A DNA stretch of 30,170 nt, from positions 1-30,170 of IMG/VR virus record IMGVR_UViG_3300044833_000079. One strand, 5' to 3'. Position numbers and translations under genes: made by a program. Each line of letters starts with the position of its first letter. The first letter of the stretch is position 1. Under the pieces are notes generated by a model. That model ran no database searches and was not told where the DNA came from. It saw only the letters and a program-made list of their open reading frames with translations. Origin of the DNA: a virus. Of this stretch, positions 20,616 to 27,210 are shown in pieces.

Positions 20616-20706
20616 GGGTGTTCTCCGCTTGTGGGGCTCAGTGTCCATCACGAACCAATCAGGCGGCTGACAAACAATCCCAATGAACTTACGCTACTCG
20701 ATGGAT

Positions 20707-20734
20707 GCTGACCATCGGACAGTTGCTAGTCAGC
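20707..20734 (-). other. small inverted repeat at gene junction
   Basis: GCTGAC (20707-20712) and GTCAGC (20729-20734) pair around a 16-base loop and cover the TAG stop (20726-20728) of the upstream leftward gene. The 20616-20725 gap holds this, the GGAGA site of the enzyme gene and no further gene; a weak TTGTCA box near 20674 on the minus strand could be part of a promoter. Confidence 0.35.
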
Positions 20735-21016
20735 GACATCGGTGTTGGCGTGAAGCTCGACCGTTGCGGATTGCGCGACGCAGGGTTTCGGGGGGCGGCG
20801 CCACCGTCGCACCCGCCGCACAACGGCCCTACCCCCCTTGAACGCCGCCAGCACGGGCACCACCACCGGCAGTGAGGCATAGAGCACGCCCATCGCCAGC
20901 GCGGCGAACAATAGGCCGATCAGGTTCGATATGAGGAACCACCACCCGTCGTACCGTGGCTGCTTTCCACGGTCGGGGGGAGGGGGTTCAGAGTAGCGAC
21001 TGGCGTCAAGGGGCAT
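20726..21016 (-). CDS. small membrane protein
   Basis: The 96-residue product (MPLDASRYSEPPPPDRGKQP...) has a Pro-rich cytoplasmic head, two adjacent hydrophobic stretches WWFLISNLIGLLFAALAMGV and YASLPVVVPVLAAF, then a basic RAVVRRVRRWRRPPK. GAGG is 7 bases upstream. Positive-inside rule puts both ends in the cytoplasm. It precedes the polysaccharide enzyme gene; holin-like or export-accessory roles are possible but not shown. Confidence 0.75.
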   Translation of the reverse strand: MPLDASRYSEPPPPDRGKQPRYDGWWFLISNLIGLLFAALAMGVLYASLPVVVPVLAAFKGGRAVVRRVRRWRRPPKPCVAQSATVELHANTDVAD

Positions 21017-21073
21017 ACACCGGCCTCGGTCAACCTGGGAAGATAGACCCGCATCATTCCACCTACGTTGGAA

Positions 21074-21283
21074 TTAAACAAGCGGTTGAAGACCGTCGAA
21101 ATCCCACTCGTCTATCAAGTATTGAATTGCGCTGGCTTCCCGCTCGGTCACCACATGACCGGCGTGCGGCCGGACCCATTGCCAGCGCCGGTTCAACCGA
21201 TATCCCTGAAATTGAAGGAAGCTGGTCGCCTCTTTATCCCCGCCGGGCCATTCAGCCCGCAACTCGGGTGATGCTTGCGGCAT
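21074..21283 (-). CDS. conserved phage protein, unknown function
   Basis: The 69-residue product (MPQASPELRAEWPGGDKEAT...) carries FLQFQGYRLNRRWQWVRP and TEREASAIQYLIDEWDFDGL. The ending 'AI.YLIDEWDF.G' and the 'L...GY.L...W.W..P' core recur in small phage proteins of unknown role. It is preceded by 13 bases from the Cys-rich gene. Confidence 0.8.
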   Translation of the reverse strand: MPQASPELRAEWPGGDKEATSFLQFQGYRLNRRWQWVRPHAGHVVTEREASAIQYLIDEWDFDGLQPLV

Positions 21284-21296
21284 CAGTTCGCCATCT

Positions 21297-21503
21297 TCAT
21301 GTAAACGCCGATCCGGGCTGTCCCGGCTCGTTGCTGCCGGTGCAGGCTAGATCGTGGTTCGTGTGGTGCGGGCATCGTTTGTTGCCGCAGACCTCGCAGG
21401 CGTATCGGAAGTCCAGCATCGTATCAAACATCGCCTTCCAATCCCGCCCGGCGGACCGCTCGGCATAGCACCGCATACAACCGCAGACAGGTTGATCACT
21501 CAT
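21297..21503 (-). CDS. Cys-rich zinc protein (CGCMRC...CGNKRCPHH)
   Basis: From ATG at 21503 the product has 68 residues. It holds PVCGCMRCYAER, YACEVCGNKRCPHHTNHDLA and CTGSNEPGQPGS, that is six or more Cys plus His and almost certainly a zinc fold. 'CGNKRCPHHT.H...CTGSNEPGQ' is a recurring phage motif with no known function. AGGTGG precedes the ATG. Confidence 0.82.
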   Translation of the reverse strand: MSDQPVCGCMRCYAERSAGRDWKAMFDTMLDFRYACEVCGNKRCPHHTNHDLACTGSNEPGQPGSAFT

Positions 21504-21504
21504 G

Positions 21505-21726
21505 TCACCACCTGTGGTCGAGCGGTGGGGGTGCGGTGATATCGACGCCGACCGCGAGAAGTTCGGCTTTCGCGACGAAGGCCGGTCGGAAATTCGGGAT
21601 GTGTTTGCCGTGGCTGTCGAACGCGGCCTTGCCGAGACGCTTGGTGGACCACCCGACGTGTCGGAAATCAACGGCGAACATATTGCCGATCAGCACTTCG
21701 GTTGCCTCGGCTTCCGGGTGATTCAT
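21505..21726 (-). CDS. small phage protein, unknown function
   Basis: The 73-residue product (MNHPEAEATEVLIGNMFAVD...) contains FRHVGWSTKRLGKAAFDSHG and PNFRPAFVAKAELLAVGVDI. It overlaps the upstream gene by ATGA. Beta-rich, soluble, no recognised domain. Confidence 0.75.
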   Translation of the reverse strand: MNHPEAEATEVLIGNMFAVDFRHVGWSTKRLGKAAFDSHGKHIPNFRPAFVAKAELLAVGVDITAPPPLDHRW

Positions 21727-21911
21727 GTGATCGCGCGCAGGCTGGCGATGATGGCAATCTGGACCGCGATTGCGCGATCAGCTTTGGCCTGGGTCAGTTT
21801 TCCAGCGGAAACACGGCGCGGATACACCGACCGGCGCATGTGAAGCTCGCGTTCGGCCTCGGCGAGTTGCTCGGCGATCGGGATATCCTGGAACAGATCG
21901 GTTTCGGTCAT
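21723..21911 (-). CDS. conserved small helical phage protein
   Basis: From ATG at 21911 the product has 62 residues (MTETDLFQDIPIAEQLAEAE...). RELHMRRSVYPRRVSAGKLT and QAKADRAIAVQIAIIASLRA form a two-helix pattern known from many phages ('E...MR..VYPR.V..G.M....A'). GGAAG stands about 9 bases upstream. Function unknown. Confidence 0.82.
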   Translation of the reverse strand: MTETDLFQDIPIAEQLAEAERELHMRRSVYPRRVSAGKLTQAKADRAIAVQIAIIASLRAIT

Positions 21912-22159
21912 TCTTCGGTCTTCCAGACTGATTCGTTGCGCTCGTCCTCCGCACCCGGCGCAAGACGGAACAGGTCTGCCGCTGGTATACATTTCTGACA
22001 GACGATCTTGATGTCCGGGAACTGCCGAATCACGTCCTGACCGGACGGGTAGATACCGAGCCGTTCGCTGCATTCCGAGCAGAAATGGTTGTCATCCATA
22101 TGCGGGTGGACCCGACGCATATCGGCCAACCGCATCGCCACTAGGAATTGCGGGATCAT
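21908..22159 (-). CDS. small protein with two Cys pairs
   Basis: From ATG at 22159 the product has 83 residues, with NHFCSECSERLG and IKIVCQKCIPAAD, a four-Cys zinc knuckle pair. The C-terminus is acidic. It overlaps both neighbours by ATGA. Probable metal-binding adaptor; function unknown. Confidence 0.78.
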   Translation of the reverse strand: MIPQFLVAMRLADMRRVHPHMDDNHFCSECSERLGIYPSGQDVIRQFPDIKIVCQKCIPAADLFRLAPGAEDERNESVWKTEE

Positions 22160-22386
22160 GTCGGCCCATAGGTCATGATGATCCGTGCCCACCGTTGGGC
22201 ATCTTCGGGCGTCGGCGGCGGGATCGAGACTAGGTTTTCGGCCGCGACTTCGGCTTGTCCGGTGAACGCGACGGCTGTTATGAGCGCAACGACGGGCTGT
22301 CCGTTGTCGTCCGAGCCATGCCACATCCGGACCATGACATCGCCGGCCATGAAGAATTCCTCGGTCGGTTCCAGCGTGAGCTTCAT
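22156..22386 (-). CDS. small phage protein, unknown function
   Basis: The 76-residue product (MKLTLEPTEEFFMAGDVMVR...) looks beta-rich (MWHGSDDNGQPVVALITAVA) with a helix at the end (TPEDAQRWARIIMTYG). ATGA overlaps on both sides. Not recognised. Confidence 0.75.
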   Translation of the reverse strand: MKLTLEPTEEFFMAGDVMVRMWHGSDDNGQPVVALITAVAFTGQAEVAAENLVSIPPPTPEDAQRWARIIMTYGPT

Positions 22387-22628
22387 TTCTTCTCCACCGC
22401 CAGCATCACCTCGCGGGCCAGATTGCCCAGCACACGGGTGGTCGCTTCCTCGTGGCCGGTAAGCTCCTTCCAGACCTTGCGGTCCGTATGGGTCCAGGGA
22501 TTGCCGCTGTAAAACATCAACACGGCACGGGCCAATCTCTTGGCGTCGCTGATTTCAATTGGCATATCGGCTCGCAATCGCAAAGGGCGCTCATTTTCTG
22601 CCCAGTTCTGCATTTCCAGGATCGTCAT
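22383..22628 (-). CDS. small helical protein, paralog of 23566-23784
   Basis: The 81-residue product contains EISDAKRLARAVLMFYSGNP, KELTGHEEATTRVLGNLARE. The protein encoded at 23566-23784 has ITDAERLARAVLLFFRGGRW and TLTGTNDATTRTLGDLART, roughly half identical over 55 residues without gaps. Two copies in one operon argue for duplication. Helical, soluble; function unknown. Confidence 0.8.
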   Translation of the reverse strand: MTILEMQNWAENERPLRLRADMPIEISDAKRLARAVLMFYSGNPWTHTDRKVWKELTGHEEATTRVLGNLAREVMLAVEKK

Positions 22629-22813
22629 TCTTCGGCCTCGTGCGGTCTGATCAGGGTCAGCACTCCGGCGGCATGTCCGAGGTATCGTTGCCAGAGACCG
22701 TCGGGCAGTTTGAGGCCGAAGGGATCAGCCAGCAACGCCATTTTGTCGGCCGCGATCAGCCGGGCCAACGCCTCCTGCCGCTGATGGCGCGCTTCGAAGT
22801 GTTCGATCTTCAT
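22625..22813 (-). CDS. small helical protein, unknown function
   Basis: The 62-residue product (MKIEHFEARHQRQEALARLI...) is His/Arg/Ala-rich and helical, ending GVLTLIRPHEAEE. Overlaps both neighbours by ATGA. Not recognised. Confidence 0.72.
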   Translation of the reverse strand: MKIEHFEARHQRQEALARLIAADKMALLADPFGLKLPDGLWQRYLGHAAGVLTLIRPHEAEE

Positions 22814-23199
22814 GTCGGCCGAACCAATTGCACGATGTTGACGGCCTTGGTTTCATCGTCAACATATTCGATCCACAGGTTGATCGATTCCGCGATCGGC
22901 TGCATTTCGAATTCCCGCAAAATCATTTCCACACTCTCCGGATGCGGCATTTTGTCCGTCCGATCGATGCTGACGCTGAGATGATGGCACAGGCCGCATG
23001 GCTGGTGCTCTTGCGAATAGGTGACATGGAAGCCCACCGGCAACTCGATCGAGTACATGTCGAACACGTCGCGAACCTTGTCCATGTTGTCGGCCGCCAA
23101 TTCGATCACGCGGAGCGGTTCAAGCGGGTTCGCCTCGGCAAAAGCCCACAGTTCGGCGATTTTCGCCCGTTCTTCGGGTCCGATCAGTAGCCCGGTCAT
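22810..23199 (-). CDS. phage protein of unknown function
   Basis: The 129-residue product (MTGLLIGPEERAKIAELWAF...) has a helical first half, then a Cys-His segment HQPCGLCHHLSVSIDR, and a beta-rich end. The C-x2-C-HH group could hold a metal. ATGA overlaps link it to both neighbours. Confidence 0.75.
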   Translation of the reverse strand: MTGLLIGPEERAKIAELWAFAEANPLEPLRVIELAADNMDKVRDVFDMYSIELPVGFHVTYSQEHQPCGLCHHLSVSIDRTDKMPHPESVEMILREFEMQPIAESINLWIEYVDDETKAVNIVQLVRPT

Positions 23200-23576
23200 T
23201 CTTTCAGGCCCTCGAAAGCGGGGTGATCAGGATCGCAATAGTTCGCGGCGGCCATGGCGCGGTAGCTCGGATAGAGCGGACCGGACGCTTCGACCTTGGA
23301 TGGGTCGATTTTCCCCTGGGCGGCTAGCAAACGCAGCCTATTCGGCGCGTCATCACCGCACACGATCATCATGCCGGCGCAGGCCCGCGTATTTCGGTCG
23401 GGCGACATATGGCAGGCGAACAGGCCACGTGGGATGCCACCGGGTTTGCACGTGTCGGCGAGATCGTAGTAGCGCCGGGGGCGGAATTTGCCAGGGATGG
23501 ACGACAACAGCCACGGACATTCCGCGCAGGTCCGCCGCATCCCCCATTCGTCTTCGATTGGTCGGTCATTTTTCAT
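23196..23576 (-). CDS. DUF6283-like Cys protein
   Basis: From ATG at 23576 (AAGG 8 bases upstream) the product has 126 residues. It carries RRTCAECPWLLSSIPGKF, then GLFACHMSPDRN and TRACAGMMIV. The ordered C-x2-CPW, FACH and CAG blocks are what I know from the DUF6283 family of phages and actinobacteria; the Cys/His set may bind a metal. It overlaps its upstream neighbour by 11 bases. Function unknown. Confidence 0.8.
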   Translation of the reverse strand: MKNDRPIEDEWGMRRTCAECPWLLSSIPGKFRPRRYYDLADTCKPGGIPRGLFACHMSPDRNTRACAGMMIVCGDDAPNRLRLLAAQGKIDPSKVEASGPLYPSYRAMAAANYCDPDHPAFEGLKE

Positions 23577-23784
23577 GAGTTTGGCCTTTAGTCGTTGCCC
23601 GGTCGCCGTTGGGCTTAGAACTCGCAATCACCGTGCGCGCCAAGTCACCCAGCGTGCGCGTCGTGGCATCGTTCGTACCTGTCAATGTCTTCCACCGCGC
23701 CTGATCGTCAAGGTCCCACCGGCCGCCCCGGAAGAACAGCAGGACCGCACGCGCAAGCCTCTCGGCATCGGTGATGTTAGCCAT
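23566..23784 (-). CDS. small helical protein, paralog of 22383-22628
   Basis: The ATG at 23784 gives 72 residues (MANITDAERLARAVLLFFRG...). A TTG 12 bases further upstream is in frame but not needed. The paralog relation is described at 22383-22628. The tail (KPNGDRATTKGQTHEK) is unique. The start overlaps the upstream stop by 8 bases within the string ATGGCTAA, which recurs at 24370. Confidence 0.8.
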   Translation of the reverse strand: MANITDAERLARAVLLFFRGGRWDLDDQARWKTLTGTNDATTRTLGDLARTVIASSKPNGDRATTKGQTHEK

Positions 23785-24070
23785 CGGCGCGGTCAATCTT
23801 GGCGCCGGCCGCAGTGCGAGGGAGGTCGGGGGGCGGGATTGCGATGGGCGCTTCCCCCCGTAACAGCCGGGTTACACAGGCCACCGCATCGCGGATTGCC
23901 CGCGCCTCGTCGATGCGGCCACGCGCAAAAGCACCGGATTTCCCCTCCCGGTCGTCCCCCGCAATCATTTGGCGAAGGACCGGATCACTTTCCGTCTCTT
24001 CACATAGCTCGACGATGATGTTGCAGGCCCATTCAAAGCCTTCCTGCGCGGTCATGTTTTCGATTTCCAT
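23777..24070 (-). CDS. small helical protein, unknown function
   Basis: From ATG at 24070 the product has 97 residues (MEIENMTAQEGFEWACNIIV...). GAGGG stands about 6 bases upstream. Helical throughout (RGRIDEARAIRDAVACVTRL) with a Pro-rich tail. A GTG at 24097 would extend it. It ends in RADG, the same ending as 24363-24788. Confidence 0.75.
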   Translation of the reverse strand: MEIENMTAQEGFEWACNIIVELCEETESDPVLRQMIAGDDREGKSGAFARGRIDEARAIRDAVACVTRLLRGEAPIAIPPPDLPRTAAGAKIDRADG

Positions 24071-24110
24071 AGTGTCCCTCACCCCCCAATCACACACCGA
24101 ACACCAGTGC

Positions 24111-24323
24111 CTAGCGGAAGCCCTCGATCCAACGCCGCACCCCGAGCGCGTCGTGATTTATCAAATGCAACGTTCCCAGCTGCCAGAGGACCGGAGAAAT
24201 CCCGGTTTCAGGATGTTTGCTCATATCGCTACCCATGGAGGTTACGGCATTCATGAGATCGCCTTGGTCGAGATATTCCAAAGCCCTCTTTTTGCACAAC
24301 GCCAAGTGCTCTGATCGATCCAT
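24111..24323 (-). CDS. conserved small phage protein
   Basis: The 70-residue product (MDRSEHLALCKKRALEYLDQ...) includes GDLMNAVTSMGSDMSKHPET and ends GVRRWIEGFR. 'RS.HL..CK.RALEY...GD..NA..SM.SDM.KHPET' is a widespread phage family of unknown function. The start overlaps a mini-frame stop by one base. Confidence 0.82.
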   Translation of the reverse strand: MDRSEHLALCKKRALEYLDQGDLMNAVTSMGSDMSKHPETGISPVLWQLGTLHLINHDALGVRRWIEGFR

Positions 24324-24370
24324 CACAGATCATCACCCATCACGTAGCGTCGCAGGGTGATGCTAGCCAT
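24323..24370 (-). pseudogene. 15-residue remnant or linker peptide
   Basis: A mini-frame MASITLRRYVMGDDL runs between two genes, overlapping the upstream stop by 8 bases (ATGGCTAG) and the downstream start by one base (TGATG). It repeats the C-terminus of the product of 24785-25228 (SISLRRYVMGDEP). DNA at 24331-24364 and 24793-24826 matches at 29 of 34 positions. It looks like the leftover of a duplicated gene, kept perhaps for translational coupling. Confidence 0.55.
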
Positions 24371-24788
24371 CGGCGCGGCCTTCCGGTTCGGACAGCATGA
24401 ACTGGTCGAACTCGTCCCAACCGATCCGCAGCAGCAGCGCGCCGGCTGCAATCCCTTTGCCCATCATTTGCGACGATGCCCCGCCCTTCGGATTGCCATC
24501 GGCGCAGGCCCGGTCCATCTCGCGGAACCAGTTCCGGGTGAAGCTATTGGCTGGCTGATAGATATCCTCCCAGGCAGCCGCGATGTTGATGGTGTTTTCA
24601 TCAACGTCATCCGGAATGCCTGCCTGTCGCATTAGGCTGCGTTTGCTTCGCTCGCGCCATTGCGGCTTGACGTTCGGATGCGCCTCGATCCAGTTGATGG
24701 AGGCGATCATGATGCGCCGGATCGCGGCTAGATATTCCGCGTTGGTGTCGTCCTCGGGGTCATGCCAAAGCGGGTTCCACTCTCTCAT
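24363..24788 (-). CDS. phage protein of unknown function
   Basis: The ATG at 24788 gives 141 residues (MREWNPLWHDPEDDTNAEYL...). IRRIMIASINWIEAHPNVKP, WEDIYQPANSFTRNWFREMD and GIAAGALLLRIGWDEFDQFM suggest a helical fold. It ends GRADG. It overlaps the upstream gene by ATGA. A domain is not recognised. Confidence 0.78.
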   Translation of the reverse strand: MREWNPLWHDPEDDTNAEYLAAIRRIMIASINWIEAHPNVKPQWRERSKRSLMRQAGIPDDVDENTINIAAAWEDIYQPANSFTRNWFREMDRACADGNPKGGASSQMMGKGIAAGALLLRIGWDEFDQFMLSEPEGRADG

Positions 24789-25228
24789 GGCTCGTCGCCC
24801 ATGACGTAGCGCCGCAGGCTGATGCTGATCGGGTTGCCCTCCTCGATCGCGCGGCGTTGCACATCCAGCGCGTGGTCTTCCATCAACTTGGCCACTTTCA
24901 GATTGCCGCTGACCAACGGCGTCCAGCCTAACCCCGGCAAACCCTCGCCGATGATGATGCCTTCGATGCCATTCCCATCGCGCGACACCCAGGCGAACAA
25001 CCGCCTGATGTGTTGGTCCTTGATAAAATCGCATGGCGGTTCGACGGGTGTGATGTCCGCCGGCCGTTGCCGGTACTGCGGGATTGCCCCGAAGCTCGCC
25101 GCCACCTTTTCGGCGGTCTCTTGCATTAGCAAGAGTTCCCCATCGTCCGGGAATAGGTCGGGTATGGCCGTTTTTACCCAACTTCGGAACCGGTCCAGCA
25201 TCGCCCGATTCCCGATAATACCGCCCAT
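24785..25228 (-). CDS. phage protein of unknown function
   Basis: The 147-residue product (MGGIIGNRAMLDRFRSWVKT...) has a helical head, a middle YRQRPADITPVEPPCDFIKD and a beta-rich end with EGIIIGEGLPGLGWTPLVSG. AGAAGGG precedes the ATG. Its C-terminus SISLRRYVMGDEP is the parent of the copy at 24323-24370. Confidence 0.78.
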   Translation of the reverse strand: MGGIIGNRAMLDRFRSWVKTAIPDLFPDDGELLLMQETAEKVAASFGAIPQYRQRPADITPVEPPCDFIKDQHIRRLFAWVSRDGNGIEGIIIGEGLPGLGWTPLVSGNLKVAKLMEDHALDVQRRAIEEGNPISISLRRYVMGDEP

Positions 25229-25245
25229 GGTTTGCCCTTCTCTCG

Positions 25246-25671
25246 TTAAGGCCGTCCCGGTCGTGCCCTGACCTCGGCCGTCGGTTCCATTCGGGCAATT
25301 TCATCGATACGAAGGGGCTTGCGCCACGTACCGATGATTGTTGCCGGGTTAATGTCGGTCATGTCCTCATAGATGAACGGCTCATCTGTGCCGGCGCCAC
25401 GGAACACGCGGTCGCGCAGGGCCTCGGCGTGACGGAAGATCGTTGGGCTCCAACTGAGCACCCGCAGGGATCGGCCGGGAGGAATTTCCCACCAACTCAG
25501 GCTCAGATGCCAAAGCGGCCGACCGCCCGCATAGCGGGATCATTCCTGGCCGATATTGACGGTGAGGCACGCCTGGAAATGGCGGTCCGCGCGCCAGTAA
25601 TGGCCGGCGACGATCTGGGTCACCGGGTCATAGACCGGATGGGCCAAGGCAAAGCGTTGCTGTGAGATCAT
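25246..25671 (-). pseudogene. gene interrupted by an in-frame TGA
   Basis: The minus-strand frame from ATG 25671 (2 bases after the upstream TAG) reads MISQQRFALAHPVYDPVTQI, VAGHYWRADRHFQACLTVNI, GQE, then TGA at 25542-25540. It continues in the same frame as SRYAGGRPLWHLSLSWWEIP, PGRSLRVLSWSPTIFRHAEA and on to RARPGRP, ending at 25246. Protein-like sequence on both sides and exact fit between neighbours suggest one 141-residue gene with a Trp (TGG) to TGA change, or programmed readthrough. Function not recognised. Confidence 0.7.
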
Positions 25672-25673
25672 TT

Positions 25674-25940
25674 CTAGCCGCGCCCGTTCGCCGGAACATA
25701 GTCCTTGGGCGGATACACCGGCGGCTGGCCTAGCGCGGTGTCCGCCGTCGCCATCGCCATCATCATCGCTTGCGCCTTGAACATGGGCATCAACGCGACG
25801 ACGCGGGTGGTGTCCGCCGGCACGGCGTCAACCACGGCCTGCCGCACCGCCACCATGTCCGCTGCGGCTGTGATCTTGTCCCAATCTTCCAGCCGCGCAT
25901 CGTCGCACCGGATCGTCAGAAGAACGGCGATTTCCCTCAT
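25674..25940 (-). CDS. first gene of second leftward block, unknown function
   Basis: The 88-residue product (MREIAVLLTIRCDDARLEDW...) has a beta strand, a helix (KITAAADMVAVRQAVVDAV) and a Met/Ala-rich helix (MPMFKAQAMMMAMATADTAL), ending in a Pro-rich tail. It is promoter-proximal to the divergent region 25941-26185. No clear ribosome-binding site before the ATG (GGGGGGCTAA). Confidence 0.75.
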   Translation of the reverse strand: MREIAVLLTIRCDDARLEDWDKITAAADMVAVRQAVVDAVPADTTRVVALMPMFKAQAMMMAMATADTALGQPPVYPPKDYVPANGRG

Positions 25941-25987
25941 TTAGCCCCCCGTGGCTGTCTTGCTGTCACCATCAATAGCGGACTATT

Positions 25988-26009
25988 TTTCGCAACGAAA
26001 GGGGTTTCG
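25988..26009. promoter_or_regulatory. operator-like half-site cluster
   Basis: TTTCG (25988-25992), CGAAA (25996-26000) and TTTCG (26005-26009) make two overlapping inverted repeats, with a 3-base and a 4-base centre. The spacing would suit cooperative dimers of a repressor such as the small HTH proteins of this phage. Confidence 0.45.
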
Positions 26010-26118
26010 ATATATTTCCTCCCTTGAAAAGAAACCATCACACGCCGCGCCCCATGACGGTTGTTGCATTCGGCACCAAAACGCCGGATGTTGGCCGGGT
26101 CGGTTAATCAACTTCACT

Positions 26119-26153
26119 GCCGGCCGGTCCCCCCCCCCCCAAACCCGGCCGGC
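26119..26153 (+). repeat. hairpin enclosing a 12-C run
   Basis: GCCGGCCGG (26119-26127) and CCGGCCGGC (26145-26153) form a 9-bp stem. The loop has twelve consecutive C (26129-26140) then AAAC. CGGCCTTTTCC follows. It could act as a terminator of rightward readthrough or a slippage-prone switch, and could also be a place where sequencing or assembly errs. Confidence 0.6.
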
Positions 26154-26185
26154 GGCCTTTTCCGCCCGACAGAGAGGGAAGTGGA

Positions 26186-26368
26186 ATGAACGTGTGGGCC
26201 GCCACCATCAGGGAAGACCGCGTACCCTGCGTCTATCCGCTGGATGATCTTCGGCCGCACGACATCGACGGCGAATGCTGGTGCCGGCCGTTCATGGATG
26301 GGCATGTGATTGTCCACAACGCGATGGACCGGCGCGAAGAATACGAGCGCGGCAGGAAGCCGTCATGA
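26186..26368 (+). CDS. small conserved phage protein
   Basis: The 60-residue product (MNVWAATIREDRVPCVYPLD...) has DLRPHDIDGECWCRPF and VIVHNAMDRREEYERG, matching the 'PLNDLR.H...CWC.P......VIHN..D.RE' small phage family. GAGGGAAG is 5 bases ahead of the ATG. Function unknown; the C-x-C pair may bind metal. Confidence 0.8.
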   Translation: MNVWAATIREDRVPCVYPLDDLRPHDIDGECWCRPFMDGHVIVHNAMDRREEYERGRKPS

Positions 26369-26389
26369 CCGGTTGTCCGAAGCCGACCG

Positions 26390-26581
26390 ATGGACGCGAA
26401 ACCCATGTTCGGTGATCCGGCCGGACCTTGGATCAAGACGTTCGCTTGGCGCCCACGCTTCACGTTCGATGCGGGCACCGTCTGGTTCTGCACAGTCTGG
26501 AAGCGGCATATTTATAAGCATCAGTTCTTGGACGGTGGTGCCGACTGGTGGTGGCAGTACCGCCGGTTCACCCCATCATGA
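26390..26581 (+). CDS. small Trp-rich phage protein
   Basis: The 63-residue product from ATG 26390 (MDAKPMFGDPAGPWIKTFAW...) reads TFDAGTVWFCTVWKRHIYKH and DWWWQYRRFTPS. 'VW...VWKR...KHQ.L..GPDWW.QYR' is a recurring pattern of small phage proteins. CGAAG lies upstream. ATG 26365 overlaps the previous stop but its frame ends after 16 codons. The stop overlaps the next gene by ATGA. Confidence 0.78.
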   Translation: MDAKPMFGDPAGPWIKTFAWRPRFTFDAGTVWFCTVWKRHIYKHQFLDGGADWWWQYRRFTPS

Positions 26582-26814
26582 CCGACACCAAGCCGAAGAT
26601 GGCGTCCTGGCAGGAGGTCCGGTTCTACGACGCCTACATTGACGGCGATGCGGTGCGGGTCTCCGGCTTCTCCGATCGCGGCGGTGAATTCTGGAGCCGT
26701 CTACCGCTGGCGCCCGGCGGTCGATCGCGCGTCAAGCAGCGGCACAAGACGCTGGCGGCGATCGAGGAAGCGATCATCGCCGGTCATGAGCCGGGCGAAG
26801 TGGCGGTCGAATGA
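26578..26814 (+). CDS. small phage protein, unknown function
   Basis: From ATG at 26578 the product has 78 residues (MTDTKPKMASWQEVRFYDAY...), beta-rich (VRVSGFSDRGGEFWSRLPLA) with a C-terminal helix (TLAAIEEAIIAGHEPGE). The ATGA overlap decides the start. The following 26815-26904 holds no convincing gene. Confidence 0.75.
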   Translation: MTDTKPKMASWQEVRFYDAYIDGDAVRVSGFSDRGGEFWSRLPLAPGGRSRVKQRHKTLAAIEEAIIAGHEPGEVAVE

Positions 26815-26904
26815 TGACAACACGACCGGCCGTGCGCTAATACAAGACCGATCCAACCGGCTGGTGCTGCTGCCGGGCATCCTCACTCCGTCCCGAGATG
26901 CCCG

Positions 26905-27210
26905 ATGTCCCGCGCAACAACCTCCAAGCCGCATGACGCTGCCGGTGCTCCGGTCGGGCCTGATCAACCGCCACCGGACGTTATTGACCTGCCGGTCTGG
27001 GACGGCGACGTCGAACTGCCAACAGGCATCGAGGCGCGGCTGTTAGATGGCAATTGGAGCGGCACCGGTCCGCTGGTCATCTTGTGGTGCCCCGAGCACG
27101 AGTTGCACATTCCGTTCTCGTTGCGCCGGCAGAAACGGGAATTCCGGCTCGCGCTCAGTCACCTCATGCAAGCGGTGCAGCACGCCAAAAGCACAATGGC
27201 GATGCAATGA
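26905..27210 (+). CDS. small phage protein, tandem paralog of next gene
   Basis: The 101-residue product (MSRATTSKPHDAAGAPVGPD...) has a disordered head then DLPVWDGDVELPTGIEARLL and GPLVILWCPEHELHIPFSLR. The next protein shares LP.GIEARL and IILWWPVHEIAVELSL in the same order. The beta-rich core is probably one small domain. Its stop overlaps the paralog's start (ATGA). Confidence 0.78.
   Translation: MSRATTSKPHDAAGAPVGPDQPPPDVIDLPVWDGDVELPTGIEARLLDGNWSGTGPLVILWCPEHELHIPFSLRRQKREFRLALSHLMQAVQHAKSTMAMQ

Larger units (their letters stand above)
25941..26185. promoter_or_regulatory. divergent control region
   Basis: 245 bases separate oppositely directed first genes and hold no gene. The left part has an A/T-rich segment and half-site repeats (25988-26009); the right part has a poly-C hairpin (26119-26153). 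No promoter of good spacing could be fixed. GAGGGAAG near 26175 serves the rightward gene. Confidence 0.6.

Noticed and set aside
25382-25570. 62-codon minus frame (MPHRQYRPGMIPLCGRSAAL...) over the TGA-interrupted gene
   Set aside because: Low-complexity and Arg/Pro/Ala-rich; the frame on either side of the TGA has far more protein-like sequence.
26365-26415. 16-codon frame with ATGA overlap before the Trp-rich gene
   Set aside because: Too short and without supporting features; the conserved protein at 26390 explains the region.
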